From positions 224,047-288,046 of the forward strand of contig CACVBU010000700.1 of assembly GCA_902728285.1 (NCBI GenBank): a stretch of 64,000 nt of DNA, in the 5' to 3' direction. Source of the stretch: Clytia hemisphaerica. Lineage: Eukaryota; Cnidaria; Hydrozoa; Leptothecata; Clytiidae. The notes beneath the pieces are model-generated. The model worked only from the letters and a program-made list of their open reading frames with translations. It did no database searches and had not been told where the DNA came from. Numbering within the stretch: position 1 is the first letter of the stretch; the number at the start of each line of letters is the position of its first letter. This document shows positions 24,761-37,739 of this stretch, piece after piece. Made by a program: the position numbers and the translations under genes.

Positions 24761-25582
24761 TGTTTTATTTTCTTTGTTTGTCTTCTTATTTTAACAATAA
24801 TCATAAATCGTCTCTAAAGTGAAACAATAGAATTCATAAAACAAACTTTAAAATCATATTCTCAAAATTTTAAACAATTTGGCATTATGATAATCTAAAA
24901 TATCCAATTGTTTTCGATCCATGGTTCAAATCTGGCTAAGCGACCTGAAACGCTAGCTTTCCCAATTTTCAACTGTTTTGTTTTTTAAATTTTCTTTTTA
25001 AAACATAAAACCCCATAAAAGTTTGTAGCTTATAGTATTTTTTGATTACGCTGAGAGAACCACTGAGCAAAAATTCTTCTCACAGAAAATACTCATTTGA
25101 GGCATATATCATCGGTTTAAAACCAGATATTCTATAAGAAAGGCTACTATCTGTTCTTTATCTATTTTTCTTGATCTACCGTCAGAGAATTCAGCATAGT
25201 TTTTCTCATATTATTATTACAAACTTTTCATTTAGAAAACAATAGAATTCTTTGTTCCTTTTGTTTAGACATACGTTATTCGGACAAAACGTCAAAGCTC
25301 TTAAATTTCGGACAAGATAATATTGGAATAAAAAAATAAAAAAAACATTCGAAATAATTATAAAAAAACAATTACTTTGAGAATTTTATTTTGTTTACCG
25401 TTCAAGTATTTTAGTTGAAAAATATTTTTGAAACAAACAAAGGCACACCTGAAAACAATGTAAATTTTATCTCAAAAAAGGGTGGAGTCGTTAGACACAA
25501 TTTTAAGACAAGACAGTCATAAATGACAGGCACTCCACCCCTTTGTGCTTTTATGATGCAATACTTTTGATTTTATTTGTTA

Positions 25583-25885
25583 CGCGCTTTTTTATAAGAA
25601 TATACTCTTTAAGAATATCACCATCATCGAAATGGGTAACATAACCTTAAGTATGCCATTTTTAGGGCATTTTTTATTATAGATTGCCGCCAATCATCTC
25701 CAAGTAATAGGCTCAAAACTTTCACAAAGATCTCATCCTATGCTTCAGTTATGTATTACATGCTGAATTTAGGTTGACTTTGGATTATATCCTAAGAATA
25801 CTGTAAGAATATTTCAGGATGAATTTCAGCAGAAAGTTAAGAATATCCATAATGAAATGAAAACACCATTCTTGTAAAAAAAGCG
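25583..25885. mobile_element. MITE with GCTTTTTTATAAGAAT ends, copy 1
   Basis: Left end CGCGCTTTTTTATAAGAATATAC after TA; right end CTTGTAAAAAAAGCG. Blocks such as TTCAGGATGAATTTCAGC and GAATATCCATAATGAAATGA are shared, inverted or direct, with 28588-28908. A sister subfamily of the TATAAGAAC elements. Confidence 0.6.
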
Positions 25886-25969
25886 TCTTCAATATTCGAA
25901 TCATATTATTTTTATCAGTGAAACAGGGGAGCCTAAATGATTTAGTCTGTTCCAAGTTTTGTGCCTAGG

Positions 25970-26240
25970 GGTTACTAGGTTTGCGAAATGACGTGGGGTG
26001 CCGTACGATCTCTGAAAATTGGAAATTTTAGGGTATAAAATCGAGGAACAAAGAACGAAATTTCATGTAATCTCTTACTGGGACTTTTTCCTAATAAATA
26101 TTTGATATTTTTTGTAACCCTCAGAGGGACTGAAATTAGATATTGTGATTTTTACGACCTTTAGAGGGACTTGGAAGGTCCAAAAAAGGCGGCACATTCT
26201 TGCATGCACCCTCTATTTGCCTAAGTACCGGGGGGGGGTT
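25970..26240. repeat. About 300-bp dispersed repeat (GTACTAGGTTTGCGA family), copy 1
   Basis: Starts GTTACTAGGTTTGCGAAATGACG; interior has AATTTTAGGGT, CTGGGACTTTTTCCTAATA and CCTCAGAGGGACTGAAAT. Other copies: 38110-38375 (inverted), 49911-50215 and 53890-54195 (inverted). No reading frame. Confidence 0.6.
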
Positions 26241-27740
26241 ATGAAACAAGATTAATTTGTAATTTTCTTGCGAGCCCCTCATATACAGTGAAAAACAACC
26301 CCAAAAAACGACTGTTGTGAAGAAAACTGGTAAAAGTGTGAAGAAAAGACAAAGAGTGTAACAAAAACGGGAACAAAAATAAAAATGAATTCTTAAATCT
26401 CAAACTATAAATATTCAATCAAAACACATGTACATCTCGACCTCGAGACTATAATTTTTTTCACATCACTCTAACTCGAACCAACAAAATCAGAGAGTAC
26501 ATCTGAAAAACATCCGTGAGCTAGTTCCTTCTTAGTTCCCCATATCAGAAGCTGTGTGAATTTAACTCATACTCGCGAAGCAAAATAACATTCAATTTCA
26601 ATCTCAATGACAAAATGCTCATTTATAAACCTTATCTCTTGAAAAAATATTATGACATAAGCTTTTAAGGGGGTAAGTAAGTAAAGATTCAGAAAACGTC
26701 AAAAAAATTGAAAAGGATATAGAACGAAGAATTGATTGAAATGTAATGAATTAATAACAACTATACTGAATGGACACCGTATTCAGTTGATTTATTAGTT
26801 GCGTTCATTTTTTTCAATGTGGGTGAATCACTTCTCGTTTCACTTCAGTGAGAAAAATTTTCTGCTTTAATCAATCAAAGTTATTCATTACAATTTCATG
26901 GCTATACAGCATTCTACCTTATACCTCAAAGAGTCATCTTAGTTAGGGAATGTGATACAAACACTCTCTAACAAGAGAAAAATGCTGTGATTTTTTCATA
27001 CCTAATATTCAATAACATTTTCATGATTGGCGCGTTTACTTTTTTGAAAATATTTTTTCGAAAATAAATCTAATCAGATATTCAAAATGCCGGATTTTTT
27101 TTTTCTGTTTTCAAACATCACAACTTTTAACTGACGTCAGCAAAGTCGTAATTTATTGATTTGAAATATTGCTTTCAGCTTCTTCTTTATAAATTGTTTA
27201 TAAATTTCCTTCAAGATAGTGTGATATGTTGAAAAATATTTTTATGTTCCAGGCCCCAGTCCATTTTTGAGTATATTCATATTCAAGAGGTCTGGAAGCT
27301 AGTTTGACGCAGAAAGAAGCTATTTGTTTAAGTTGTTTTTCACCACGGGGAACAAATCAAAGAAGGGCATACCGGTTAAAATTTACCAAACAACCATTCT
27401 ATGTGTTTAACGCTTCACAAAATGCCGCCGGCATTTTCTTGCAAAATACTTTTAGCTTGACCTAAAGCCGTTGGCAATGATTCTGTCGGCTTTTCAACCT
27501 CATAAATAAATCATTTTTACACTGTTTTTGTTTTTCAGCATAACATATGAAAAAAACGTGAAAAACAAAATCGAAATGATAAACAATCTTCTCCAATCAG
27601 CATTTTTATTTTACATTTACCCTTGGCAACGCAAAATTGGATTCTAAAGAATGATGCTGTTTAAATGTCACTCTGGTCAATAGAGACTATATGATTTCTA
27701 CGTCAGCTTCTTTCATCAATAAAAATTACTTCGTCTCTTA

Positions 27741-27986
27741 CACATTTTTTATAAGAACAAACTATATAAGAACATAAGCCTTCAATGGCAAAAATGTTAA
27801 GAACAAGTTAAGAACATTTTAAGGCTTTGGACTCGAAAACAACCAATTTCTTAGGAAAATGGACAAAAATACATAAAAAAATGGGAAAAATAAGAACATG
27901 TAAAGAACATTTTTAGGCTTGAAACTCAAAAAGCTAAGAACATCCGAAGGCTTCAAAAATTTTGGATGTTCTTATAAAAAAACGTG
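27741..27986. mobile_element. TATAAGAAC-family MITE, TA target site
   Basis: Begins CACATTTTTTATAAGAACAA after TA and ends GTTCTTATAAAAAAACGTG before TA. The interior has repeated AAGAACATTTT and AGGCTT blocks in inverted pairs. This is the clearest copy in the window. Confidence 0.8.
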
Positions 27987-28587
27987 TATTATGCTATTCA
28001 TAAGAAAGTCCTCTCCTCACCATGACCTAGACACGAACCAGTAAAAAACAATAACAATATTGTTTAGATCATCATGTCAACTGACTTTCAATATTTTGGA
28101 GCCTTTTAAATATTGCAAATTTTATACATTCCTACTCCAGTCTCCTACTGGTCTTAACAAAGTTGCATGCATAGTAGTTGTACGTTGTACTAAAGTTCAT
28201 TTGCTTGAAGTGTACACTAATAATCTTTGTTTTCCTGGCCATCCTCAACTTATGCTTCAATTCTTACATTATATACCGTTGGAAAGATAATTTAGATCAA
28301 TATAATTTCCAAGAAAAATCTCAGAAAGGGGCTTCAGGTACAGAGTCAGGGTCCTTTTCAAGTTGAAATATCTGACTGCAGTTTAAGTATAGAACTGGAC
28401 CTGAGAAGCTCTAAAATACCCCTGAATTAATTCCACCAACTTTCCTCAGAGGATCTTCTTTCCCTTAATGTGGACACCATTCTACTTCATGACGATGGCT
28501 AGCTTGAATATACATGATCCAACGAATGTTTGGGAACGATTGAAAAATATGACTTAACAACATTTGATTCAACGATTTTATTAAATA

Positions 28588-28908
28588 CATGCTTTTTTAT
28601 TAGAATGATGTTTTTTCATTTCATGATGGATATTCTTAACTTTTTTGGGAAAATCATCCTAAAATAACTCAGCATTCTTAGGTAAAATTCAGACTAGATT
28701 TAACATTTAATACATAAATCTAAAGTATGGCATTTCTGTGAAAGTAGTGAGCCTTACTTGAAGGTATTTGGCAATTTATAATGCTCTAAAAATGGCATTC
28801 TTATCTTCAGTCACTTCGATTCCATGATGGTTCTTAGCATATTCTTAATTTTTTGGCCAATTTCATCATGAATATTCTTATAAAGTATATTCTTATAAAA
28901 AAAGCGTG
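28588..28908. mobile_element. MITE with GCTTTTTTATAAGAAT ends, copy 2
   Basis: Left end CATGCTTTTTTATTAGAATG after TA; right end TATTCTTATAAAAAAAGCGTG before TA, 321 bp. ATGATGGATATTCTTAAC near the left has an inverted or repeated partner ATGATGGTTCTTAGCATATTC near the right. Confidence 0.75.
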
Positions 28909-30555
28909 TAGCAGGCTAGAATTGCACGCAACCATACATTGCAGCAAAAAATTGGTCAAACTCGTACCCTTACAGTGCATTTATCAAAAAGTCCACCCTT
29001 AGTGCATTTCTGCTATCTTGAAAAACAAGTCTGACTACCCCTCTCCCTTGATCAAACCTTACCAAACATTTAGGTAAGCACTGCATACTGCTTTTGGATG
29101 ACCTTTATATAGCTAAAGCAAAAAGGCGCCAGACAATGAAATCACCACATTCAATAATTTTAATCTCAATTTTAATGAGTTAGATAATTATTTTCGAGTT
29201 AATTTGTTTATTTGCTTAAATCTGAAGGTTTGAAGCAGCGCTGAAAGTATTCAAAGACAATATGAACAACTTTCAGTTCTCATCTGGCCTTCTTATCATG
29301 GGCTGGTGTTGTCAAGCCCACTCCCCTATCGTGGAGATACTGTTCTCCCGAATGAATACATATGTCTTTTTGGCAGTAGTTGCGTGGTCAGGCGCGTGCC
29401 ACTTTATTATTTAATTCATCACCTTAAACTCGATCCAATCCTTTTTTTACACTTTTTTATATTGTCTTTAGGTGTGAAAAAAAGACTGGGACGGTTTTAG
29501 GGTGGTAAAACGAATAACAAAATACCCGCGCTGCAGTTGGCGGCTACGGTCGATACATAATATGTCTTTTGGCAGTAAAGTACATTGACTTTTAGCCAAA
29601 GATAACCATAACACTAACGAGCTTGATTAGACGATCCTAAGTAGTGTTTCTTACCTACCAAAGTAAGTTAAATTAAATTTTACCAGTGTAGAATGTGTTT
29701 TATTGAACCCAAGTAATTCAACTTCGACTAGGCTGACATCCGATCCGTGTTTCTTATCTGTGGTTTTGTAGAGGTTTGACATTTAGACTAAACTTTGACT
29801 TGTTTCGCATAGTTGAGAGGTCGACGTCAAACCAGTAACGACTTATTCATAAAAAGTTTGTCTCCAAAATGGTAATACCTTTATACATACATGGTATTTC
29901 AAGCCTGCGTCCTCAATTTTGTGCGTGCCACCACTGTTACGACAAAAATAGTACCAGTAAGATATTCAATTTATACCTCGCAGTAAAGACACTTTAACAA
30001 AAAGCACCATTGAGATGGCCATTAATCATTAGTTTTTTCTTACTTACAAATATTTATAGAATTTAAATTTATCAATTTCCTATCCACTAGGCACATCTCA
30101 TCTTTTCGATGGGACACAGCGAGATTGCTTATATGGTTGCTCAACATGATTGTTAAAAAATTTTCTGTTTTCGATGAAAGTTTAAGATTTGACACAGTAT
30201 TGCATATAGGTAGCATGACAGTGCAGAAAACAAATCAATATTCAAGTGCCTTTTTTCTCCTTTTTTCCTTTTCTCGGCCACGCCTAAACATGGGGGTACT
30301 AGGTTTACAAAGGCATATGTAAACCAAACTTTCAAAAGATATATCACAGCTCACCTCTCCACCCTGCTTGAAATATCATTGAAACCAGTCCGTAGGTGCG
30401 ATCAATCCTTTAATTTTTGTTTTTATTTTTTTAACAAGACCAGAAAGGCTATCTAACTCTTGAATCTCTTCCAACACGGACTGAGGGTTGCAAGGATATT
30501 GAATGACAAGTATGTAATCTTAAGTAATCTTACGACCGCAGCCAGAAGCAACCCG

Positions 30556-30752
30556 GAGGCTCTTCTTTCGATAGCACCAGAAGGTAACGGAAGGCGCCAC
30601 TCTTTCTCCCTGGATTTCTCCATTTACCCTTGATCATCCTCTTAATTACTAAGTACGAAGTCTTTGGTATGACCCGACCGGGGATTTAACCCATGACCTG
30701 GTTGGTGCACTGTAGCCGGATGATATACCTTTGCACTTCGGTCGCTAACAGA
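30556..30752 (-). mobile_element. tRNA-derived SINE, copy 2
   Basis: Minus-strand B box around 30680-30692 (GGGTTAAATCCCC) and A-box-like sequence at about 30725-30738. The body TCTTTGGTATGA, GATCATCCTCTTAATT and TTCTTTCGATAGC matches the copy at 3708-3932. Sequence after 30752 resembles the tail of the other SINE at 31510. Confidence 0.6.
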
Positions 30753-30949
30753 CACTTGAACAAGTTAACTCATGTCATGAGGGGAATCGGGTACCATTAT
30801 TGATTGTGATGTGCCCTGACACTCGTGAGATTAAGCCTTGCGTGAGCTCCGCTCTCTCAGTGTCGTTTGGGTGTTCCAAGATATACAACATATTTTGGAA
30901 GTTACATTCAGTGCCATAACATATTGGCAATTTTGGCTATTTTACCATT

Positions 30950-31260
30950 TTTCGAAAATTGAAGTTCCAGCGAGAAGGTCAATTTCGGCGGGCCTTCAAC
31001 TTGGTTTCAACGAATATTTCGATCTGGGAGGGATTTGTTGGTTTCTAGGTTATGTTTCAAGCCCTACCGGACCATTTTTGAACTTTTGGATCCTCAGATC
31101 CTAAGGTCGTAAGTTTTAAATCTAACGTTAAAACTCAGAGCTAAAACTCTTCCCTTCCAACCTAATTTAGAGGGCTTCCAAATTGTTTGTGGTTATAAAA
31201 TTTCGTGGGGGATTTCCCTTTTTGGGGTAAGACTCATCCCAACAGCTTTTATGGGGTCTA
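30950..31260 (+). repeat. Dispersed repeat, direct member of an inverted pair
   Basis: Shares TTTTGGATCCTCAGATCCTAA, CTTCCAACCTAA, TTTGTGGTTATAAAATTTCGTGG and AATATTTCGATCTGGGAGG with 32200-32500 in opposite orientation, about 1 kb away. A third, more diverged copy is at 51345-51650. Confidence 0.65.
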
Positions 31261-31509
31261 TATTTATCATCGTCATAATCAACTGTCTATCGAGTCTTTT
31301 TAGAAGCGAAGAATGGGATCTTGGCTTTTTCAAAATCAGCCTTGAAGGAACAAAACCAGGTTTTTGAATTTAACAACCCTTAGTGGGATCTATGGAACAA
31401 ATGTTTATAAGAGCAGTACATCCATTTGCAGATTACGTAGTATTTCTATATTTTAGATTTCAACATGCCCGTATTTCTGCTGTCCTAAGAGGTCCGTCCT
31501 ATAAAACAA

Positions 31510-31690
31510 TAAAGAAGCGTAGTTGTGTAGTGGCAATTTTCCTTGTCTCCCGCCTATGAGGCCCCAGTTCGACCACCGTGTCACTATGATTCGCTTGGCA
31601 AGTGAATGCATCTTCGCTTAGGTCAACCCATGCCATGTGAGGGGAATTAGGTTCTCAACGTCAGTTGAGTTAGAATCTGAGAATGTTCTA
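31510..31690 (+). mobile_element. tRNA-derived SINE of a second family
   Basis: A-box-like TGTGTAGTGGCAA (31525-31537) and B box CAGTTCGACCA (31564-31574) in pol III order. The tail (CCATGCCATGTGAGGGGAATTAGG) recurs at about 30764-30790. Confidence 0.5.
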
Positions 31691-32199
31691 TCTGTCTGTT
31701 TGTCGCAGAAACTTTAGGGCAGACTGGAGACTTCAAAAATGGTCGGATTTTGCTGGAATTCTGCACACTTGTTCCTTGGATGGATATCTTGGGGATGTTG
31801 TTTTCATTTTTTTTTAATTTTGATTTTTGGAGCGTGGGACGAGTTTTTCGCCAAAACGAGGCTTAAACTTTGGGGCAGCCTAGAGACCCCTAGAGACCTC
31901 AAAAATGGTCGGATTCGGCTAAAATTTTGCACACTTGTTCCTTGGCTGAATTGGAATTAGAAAACATTCTGGCAGCTGAATATCCGTTTAACCTGTTATT
32001 TTTAACGGTTTTATGCGAGTTCTTCCACCCTATTATTTAAGAACATTATCGTACATCTAACATTCAGAGTCAAGGTAGTGAAATCCAGCTAAACGGTTAT
32101 CCGAAAACCCAGAAAACCAGCCATCTCAATGTAAAATGTTGCATGCAACATGGAATCCGTGTGCAGCTGTGTCATAATGTCATAAATATTGCACTTGTA

Positions 32200-32500
32200 C
32201 AATAGATTTACAATCAAAGTCATAATATTTGAGAAAAAAGGGAAATTCCCACGAAATCTTACAACCACAAACGATTTGGAAGCGCTCTAACTTAGGTTGG
32301 AAGGGTGGAGTTTTAAAAAGAGACTTAAGACATAGGACTTTAGGATCTGAGGATCCAAAAGTCCAAGAATGGTCCAATAGGGTTTAGAATATAGCCTGGA
32401 AGTCTATAAACTCCTCCCGAATTGAAATATTCGAATAAATTTATCAATTTGCCCAAAAGCGACTTTCTCGCCCGAACTTTAAGTTGCTGAAAACAAGGAA
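32200..32500 (-). repeat. Dispersed repeat, inverted member of the pair
   Basis: Reverse-complement match to 30950-31260 through GAGGATCCAAAAGTCCAAGAATGG, TTAGGTTGGAAG and CCACGAAATCTTACAACCACAAA. Together the two can form a long stem. Confidence 0.65.
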
Positions 32501-33589
32501 GCCAACAAAAATTCAAAGATCCCATGTCATGAATGTTTATAACTATACATAATCAACAATCTTTACTTCACAACAATCACATAAAAAAGCTGGTGAAAGT
32601 ATATTCCATAAGTTTGTTTGTCTTTTGAATATATCAACGTCCCAACCAAGCCAAAAACAATGTATGAATAAAGTCAGATAGACAATGCAATTAAATGACA
32701 CGAAAACAGTTTGAATTTGTGTTTATAAACATTAAAGCATCAAAAATCTTCCGTTCTCAGTTTAGCAAAAGAGTTGGAAAAGGCCTCGCTACGTTTTTCT
32801 GTTTGTGCTTATATTTTTTTTTTCATCCATAACTCCGAGAAACTTAAATATTGTGATGAGAATTGAAGAAAAAAATCAGCCGTGTCCATTCATTTTATCT
32901 TCCCTCTTTTTCGAGGGAACATTGCCTGGGATTGGATTGAAGCAAAATCCCGTTTAGCACCGTTTGGAACTAGTCTGTCTTTCCAAACCACTTTCCCGCA
33001 GCAATTTCTATTTTTTATAAGAACTCTTTATTATAAGCACTATTCCCCGCGTTCCTGTGTCCAAGGAAAGACAGATGCTTGTTAGTCTAGTCAAGTCGTA
33101 GTGTTTGTTAGCGCTGTGATTTCTACTCCTTCGGGGGTAGGGCCCTTCCCGAATGATTCAGAGCGTTCATATCAATTTAAGAGGACTATAATTATTTTTA
33201 TTTGTATTTTATGCACCACCAGCCGCTATTGGAATATCAGTAAAATTCGAGAGATGAGCGTGCTACCTTTTCAACCACACCCCAAATTTAACATTGGTAA
33301 AAAAACCGCCGATTTCGCTTGATCTTTGTGTCTTCTTTTAGCTGTTATTATTTATGTTTACATTAATCAATAAAAGTGTTATCTCAATAGCTTCACTTTC
33401 TTGTCAGGGCAAAGTTCGCTTTCGATACAGAAGTACTTTCCCTTATGGTCCTTATATTGCAGGTTATTCAAGCCTTCTTTTATGAGAACAGTGTTTATAA
33501 GAACACGAACAGTAAGTTCTTAGGTATGAACAATACCTAAGAACAAATTCAGAATCATCTGAGGCTCAGATATCAGAATACTTTTTAAG

Positions 33590-33735
33590 GAGGTCCCCCA
33601 GTCGACCTTCAATTCACGTATTCACGCAATTTTTTATTTGCAATTAACGCAATTTCTGTTCACGCAAAGTTTTCCGATTCACTCATTTACGCATTTTATT
33701 TCACGCATTAATGCAAACCGTTGAGAGGGCCCATT
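33590..33735. mobile_element. TTCACGCA-repeat element, copy 1
   Basis: Bounded by GGTCCCCCAGTCGAC and GTTGAGAGGGCCC; the interior is built of degenerate TTCACGCATTCACGCAA units. Copies flank the MFS transporter on its other side (36555-36680 and 37740-37922). Confidence 0.6.
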
Positions 33736-34427
33736 AAGACCATTTTCAGTCTTTAAGTTAATAAAGTAAGTAAAAAGAATTAAGAGCAAACGTGGCTGAA
33801 TGAAAGTTTAATGTTTTTTTATGAAAAAGCGTGTATACTACATAATCTACGACCGTATTCAAATTATTGCTACATCAATATGGATTACCTTCTACCAATA
33901 TTTATTCATCTATGTTTATTTTACTCCCAGAAATTGCATGCAATGCATCTGAAAGGGGTATTTGAGAGGTTTCGGTTTATTACAAAATATCCAAGAAATG
34001 TCGTCTCATATCTTTGCAAGGAATTTACTGTGACGGTATCATTTCTTTCGATTGCAAATGCAAATTTTCAAAGGTCTTTACTCAGTATAAAATCAACTGT
34101 TAAACGAATGTTTCGCAAATATTTTCCTGAGAGACATATACATATACACAGGCTTAAAAAGACAGTTTGCCTGTGCGGCTAAAAGTAGATTCCTTTGGTG
34201 TAGCTGAACCATATAACTCAACGTGTACACGTGCAGCCATCAAACGTGGGAAGTAGTAAGCAGTCTTTTTACGTAGTTTGTAAGAAACTGCTTTCATTTT
34301 GAACCGCTGTAAATCGCATACACAATCTACTTGTAAACATTAAGCAAGTTCTTTATAGACAGCGATATTGGAGCAGTCTTTTTTGGACAAGAGCCTTACC
34401 TACACCAGAAGTATTTACTTTAGAAGC

Positions 34428-36502
34428 ATGGATAACAAAGCAGCAGATATTGATTCTGAATTCAATGGTAATGAGCAAACCGGAACTGAAGTCATCGACA
34501 ACAACTCTGTTACACCAGAAGTTCTAGCGAAACAACCCTGCCCTACACGAAAGAGAAGATATCAGTGGTATCAAATCAATCCAGATGCTATCCCATCTAA
34601 ATTAGCATATTTCTTCGAATGTGGACGTCGAATAGGGTTTAATCCGAACTTAATCTTATTTTTCACAAGCATTGGATTGAATAAAGCTGAATCTGGATTC
34701 ATTATCGGTCTCAGGTAAGAAATGTTCTCTTATTGATTTCAGTTTTTTGGTCAGATATGAACATCCTGATGAAAGGCTTATTTGTTTGTTTTTTTGGAAT
34801 TTCGGTTCTTGCTTAGACGATTTGACGGTATTTGGGAAAACAATTGACGGGATGGTGTAGCCCCCCTGAAGCCCCTCGAAAAAGTCTATAACAAGAAATC
34901 AATCAAGTATTTTGCCGATCTGGTGGATGAACTAAATATATATAGGATTGACGGGTAACCTCACCTTTTGTTTTATGACTTTTTGCATGTTTTATGGTAA
35001 TTCGATATAATTCTATTCTTTCGTATTACAGGATGATTGGTATGATACTTGGGGCACCATTCTGGGGATTGATCGCCGACAAATGGCAATGTCACCGAAC
35101 GGTCATCATTCTAATGACTATATCAACACTTCTGGCAATCACTACTCAACCCTTCATCAGTGTTTTTTACGGAGATCCTGATATGAATCAATGTCCTTAT
35201 CAAAAGATTAACACTAAATCAACGACACTAAATAACTCAATCGAGCTATTATCGAACTGTAAAACATGCTACAACTCGACTTTCTCAAATAACTCTAAAT
35301 CCTATCTATCAAATGTGGAAAATACTCAAAACAATACACCAGAGAGATTTGGGGCCTTATTTTTAGCTATGTTTTCCATCAGTCTTTGGTTATCATTCGC
35401 GGAAGGAAGCTCAATAGCTTTCATCGACACGGGAACGTTACGCCGTAGCCAGTTATCAACGCAACGTAAATTCGTTTACGGTCATCAACGTATGTTCTCT
35501 GCCATCGGCGGCGCTGTTGGAATCTTTACGGCAAACTTAGCGGTAGATTATTTCCCGCAAGCAGCCATAACCTGCTACACTGGCATTTTCGGCGTATACG
35601 CATTTTATACCATATTTTATGCACTGTTCACTATCATTTTGTACCGTGGCTTAACCTTCAAAGAGGTGTCTAGCAACCAGGGTAGTAACATGGAAAACAA
35701 AACTACTAACGGCACTGAAAATCCGTCCTCAGGTATTGAACATCAGGGAGATAACCATACTTGTGGAGATAACAAAACAATCAAAGACAAAAAGAAGCTA
35801 CACCGTATCTTGATTCAATCTCTACGGAAACCCGACGTTATTTTCCTATACGTGACAACATTTGTAAGTGGTTTGGTATACTCACAACACACAAGTTTCC
35901 TCTATGTTTACCTAAAGGAATTAGACGCTCCATCAATACTGTTAACCCTCTCAATAATTTTCTCAAACATTTCTTCAATTTTTGGCTTTTTCTTTGCGCA
36001 GAAAGTAATCAATTTATTAGGCGGAACATGGCGCACCATCCCGGTGACTTTCGCTTTTTATTTCATCCGATATTGCGGTGTTGGTCTTATTAAAAACCCA
36101 TGGCTTGTTTTGATCTTTCAACCTCTACACGCTGTAACCGCTACACTGTATGTCGCAAATGGATTAACTTATCTGAAAGAAACCAGCCCCTTGCCAGTCA
36201 TTACAACCCTGGTTTCCCTATTCAATACAACTCATTATGGACTTGGAACCATAGTTGGATCAAGTTTGAGTGGATTAGTTTACGAAAAATACGGTGGAAG
36301 AGTGCTTTTCGTTTCGACATCCTTGCTAGCAATTGTTTGGTTCATTGTCTCTCTACTGTTTGCTGTTTTTAAGTCAAGAAAAAACTGTTCCAAAAAATCG
36401 AAAACCATTTCCTCTGACTTTCCTTCAAAAGAGTCTGGTACTGAAAACAAAACATTCGAAATTGAAATGGAGGAGCAAAAAGGAAGTCTCTTCTTGTTGT
36501 AG
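34428..36502 (+). CDS. Major facilitator superfamily transporter, MFSD6-like
   Basis: Two exons, 34428-34714 and 35032-36502, joined in phase 2, 585 residues. The ATG is the first in frame after the predicted leader; an upstream TTG-start extension is not needed. After a hydrophilic N-terminus, SKLAYFFECGRRIGFNPNLILFFTSIGLNKAESGFIIGLR is followed by MIGMILGAPFWGLIADKW, which matches helices 1-2 and the GxxxDK loop motif of the MFS_1-like (MFSD6, LacY-related) group. About twelve membrane helices can be counted, with an extracellular loop rich in N-glycosylation sites (about residues 150-200) and a charged central loop near 330. The tail ends in acidic residues and a dileucine. MFSD6 relatives have been linked to MHC or lipid binding, but the substrate here is unknown. 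Confidence 0.88.
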
Positions 36503-36554
36503 AATATTTAAATGATGCTATTTATAAATTCAGGAAGCCTATATTGACTATAAC

Positions 36555-36680
36555 TGAGGCCCCCCCCCCCCAGCGGACCCTAAATTCACGCATTCACGCA
36601 AAATTTTTTCGCAATTCACGCATTCACGCAAGTTTTTCTCGAAATTCACGCAAACCCGATTTTTTGGGAAATCGGGGAAA
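36555..36680. mobile_element. TTCACGCA-repeat element, copy 2 (partial)
   Basis: GAGGCCCCCCCCCCCAGCGG leads into ATTCACGCATTCACGCAA units, then a TCGGGGAAATTTTCGG tandem. A second GAGGCCCCCCAGCGGAACC start is at about 36850. It starts about 50 bp after the transporter stop codon. Confidence 0.55.
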
Positions 36681-37739
36681 TTTTCGGAAAAATCGGGGAA
36701 ATTGTCGAACATTTCTACAAATTTGGGTGAAAAGCCAGTTTGCAGAGTCTGAATTATCAGAGAAGTCGTTTGTTTTTGTTAAGTAGTCGAGAGTGGGGCA
36801 GACGTTAGACATTACAATATACTATAAATGGTAGAATGCCCTCGTATACGAGGCCCCCCAGCGGAACCAAAATTGCAAGGCTGCTACACTCGAGATATTT
36901 TTCGACCGGATCTGGTCATGCACTTGAGAAAAACTTAACTCAGTAGTGATTTTTTCCTGTACGCCTGACTATAAGCACATTAGCTTAAAGCGCTACGTAA
37001 GTTTTTAACTTTAATCACATGCCATCACGCAAAATATTTGATTCTTCTAACATGTCACTGTCGTTTAGAAAAGGTGAAACTTCTCCAGTTAAGGTATCGC
37101 GATAGTAATTGAAAAGATATGCGCCGCAGGCGAATTTTTGTACAAAAAATATCTTAAATCATTATCAAAAATAGGTCAAACAAACTCCAGGGTGACACCA
37201 TAATGCTTAGCTAAGGAGTTTGCGCAGAGAGGAAATTTTTTGCATTTCTGTCACCTCGCGTTTGGCTAAAAATGCTATCTTTAACACCATAGAAAAAGAA
37301 TGTAGTCTAAATTCGTTAGAGGCGAGGTACGATTGCTTGATAGTTTGCAAAATGAGGTAAAAGGATGAACATTTGTTGCGAGCGAAGCGAGCGAAAAAAA
37401 ATTTTAAAAAGAATAATTTTAATCAGGGCTCGCGTCTTGATTTCTTAACGTGGAGGGGCCGAAAACATAGTGACTAAGGGAGGCGCATGGTTTGCGCCGA
37501 CAGGGGAAAATTTCTATTTTCACACTCTGATGTGCTTAAATACGACTCCATTTCAGACTGATTTTGCCAAGAAATGAGGTTCTCAAAAGTCTGCATCATG
37601 GTTATTAAATATTTCTTTGAATTAAAAATTTGTGGTGAGGCCTGACTAAACTATACTTGCACTCGACTTTTGGCGAGTGCTGCACTCAAAATCTCGAACA
37701 AACGTGCCACGTTCTGCAAACTGGGTGAAAAGGGAAATT

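Larger units (their letters stand above)
24761..34427. other. 9.7 kb intergenic region, repeats only
   Basis: It lies between the receptor start (minus strand) and the MFS transporter. No spliced or single-exon gene could be supported. It holds the dispersed elements listed separately (25583, 25970, 27741, 28588, 30556, 30950, 31510, 32200, 33590) and AT-rich sequence between them. The receptor promoter should lie just above 24760; no clear TATA box was seen there. Confidence 0.6.

Noticed and set aside
28178-28366. Frame of 62 codons with one hydrophobic segment
   Set aside because: Only a non-ATG start, a stop directly upstream and no convincing acceptor; one membrane-like stretch is easily made by T-rich DNA.
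33811-34182. Plus-strand frame of 123 codons upstream of the transporter
   Set aside because: It starts inside a degraded TATAAGAAC-type end, has no recognisable domain, and its composition is typical of AT-rich noise. A short ATG frame at 33880 looks signal-like but has no support.
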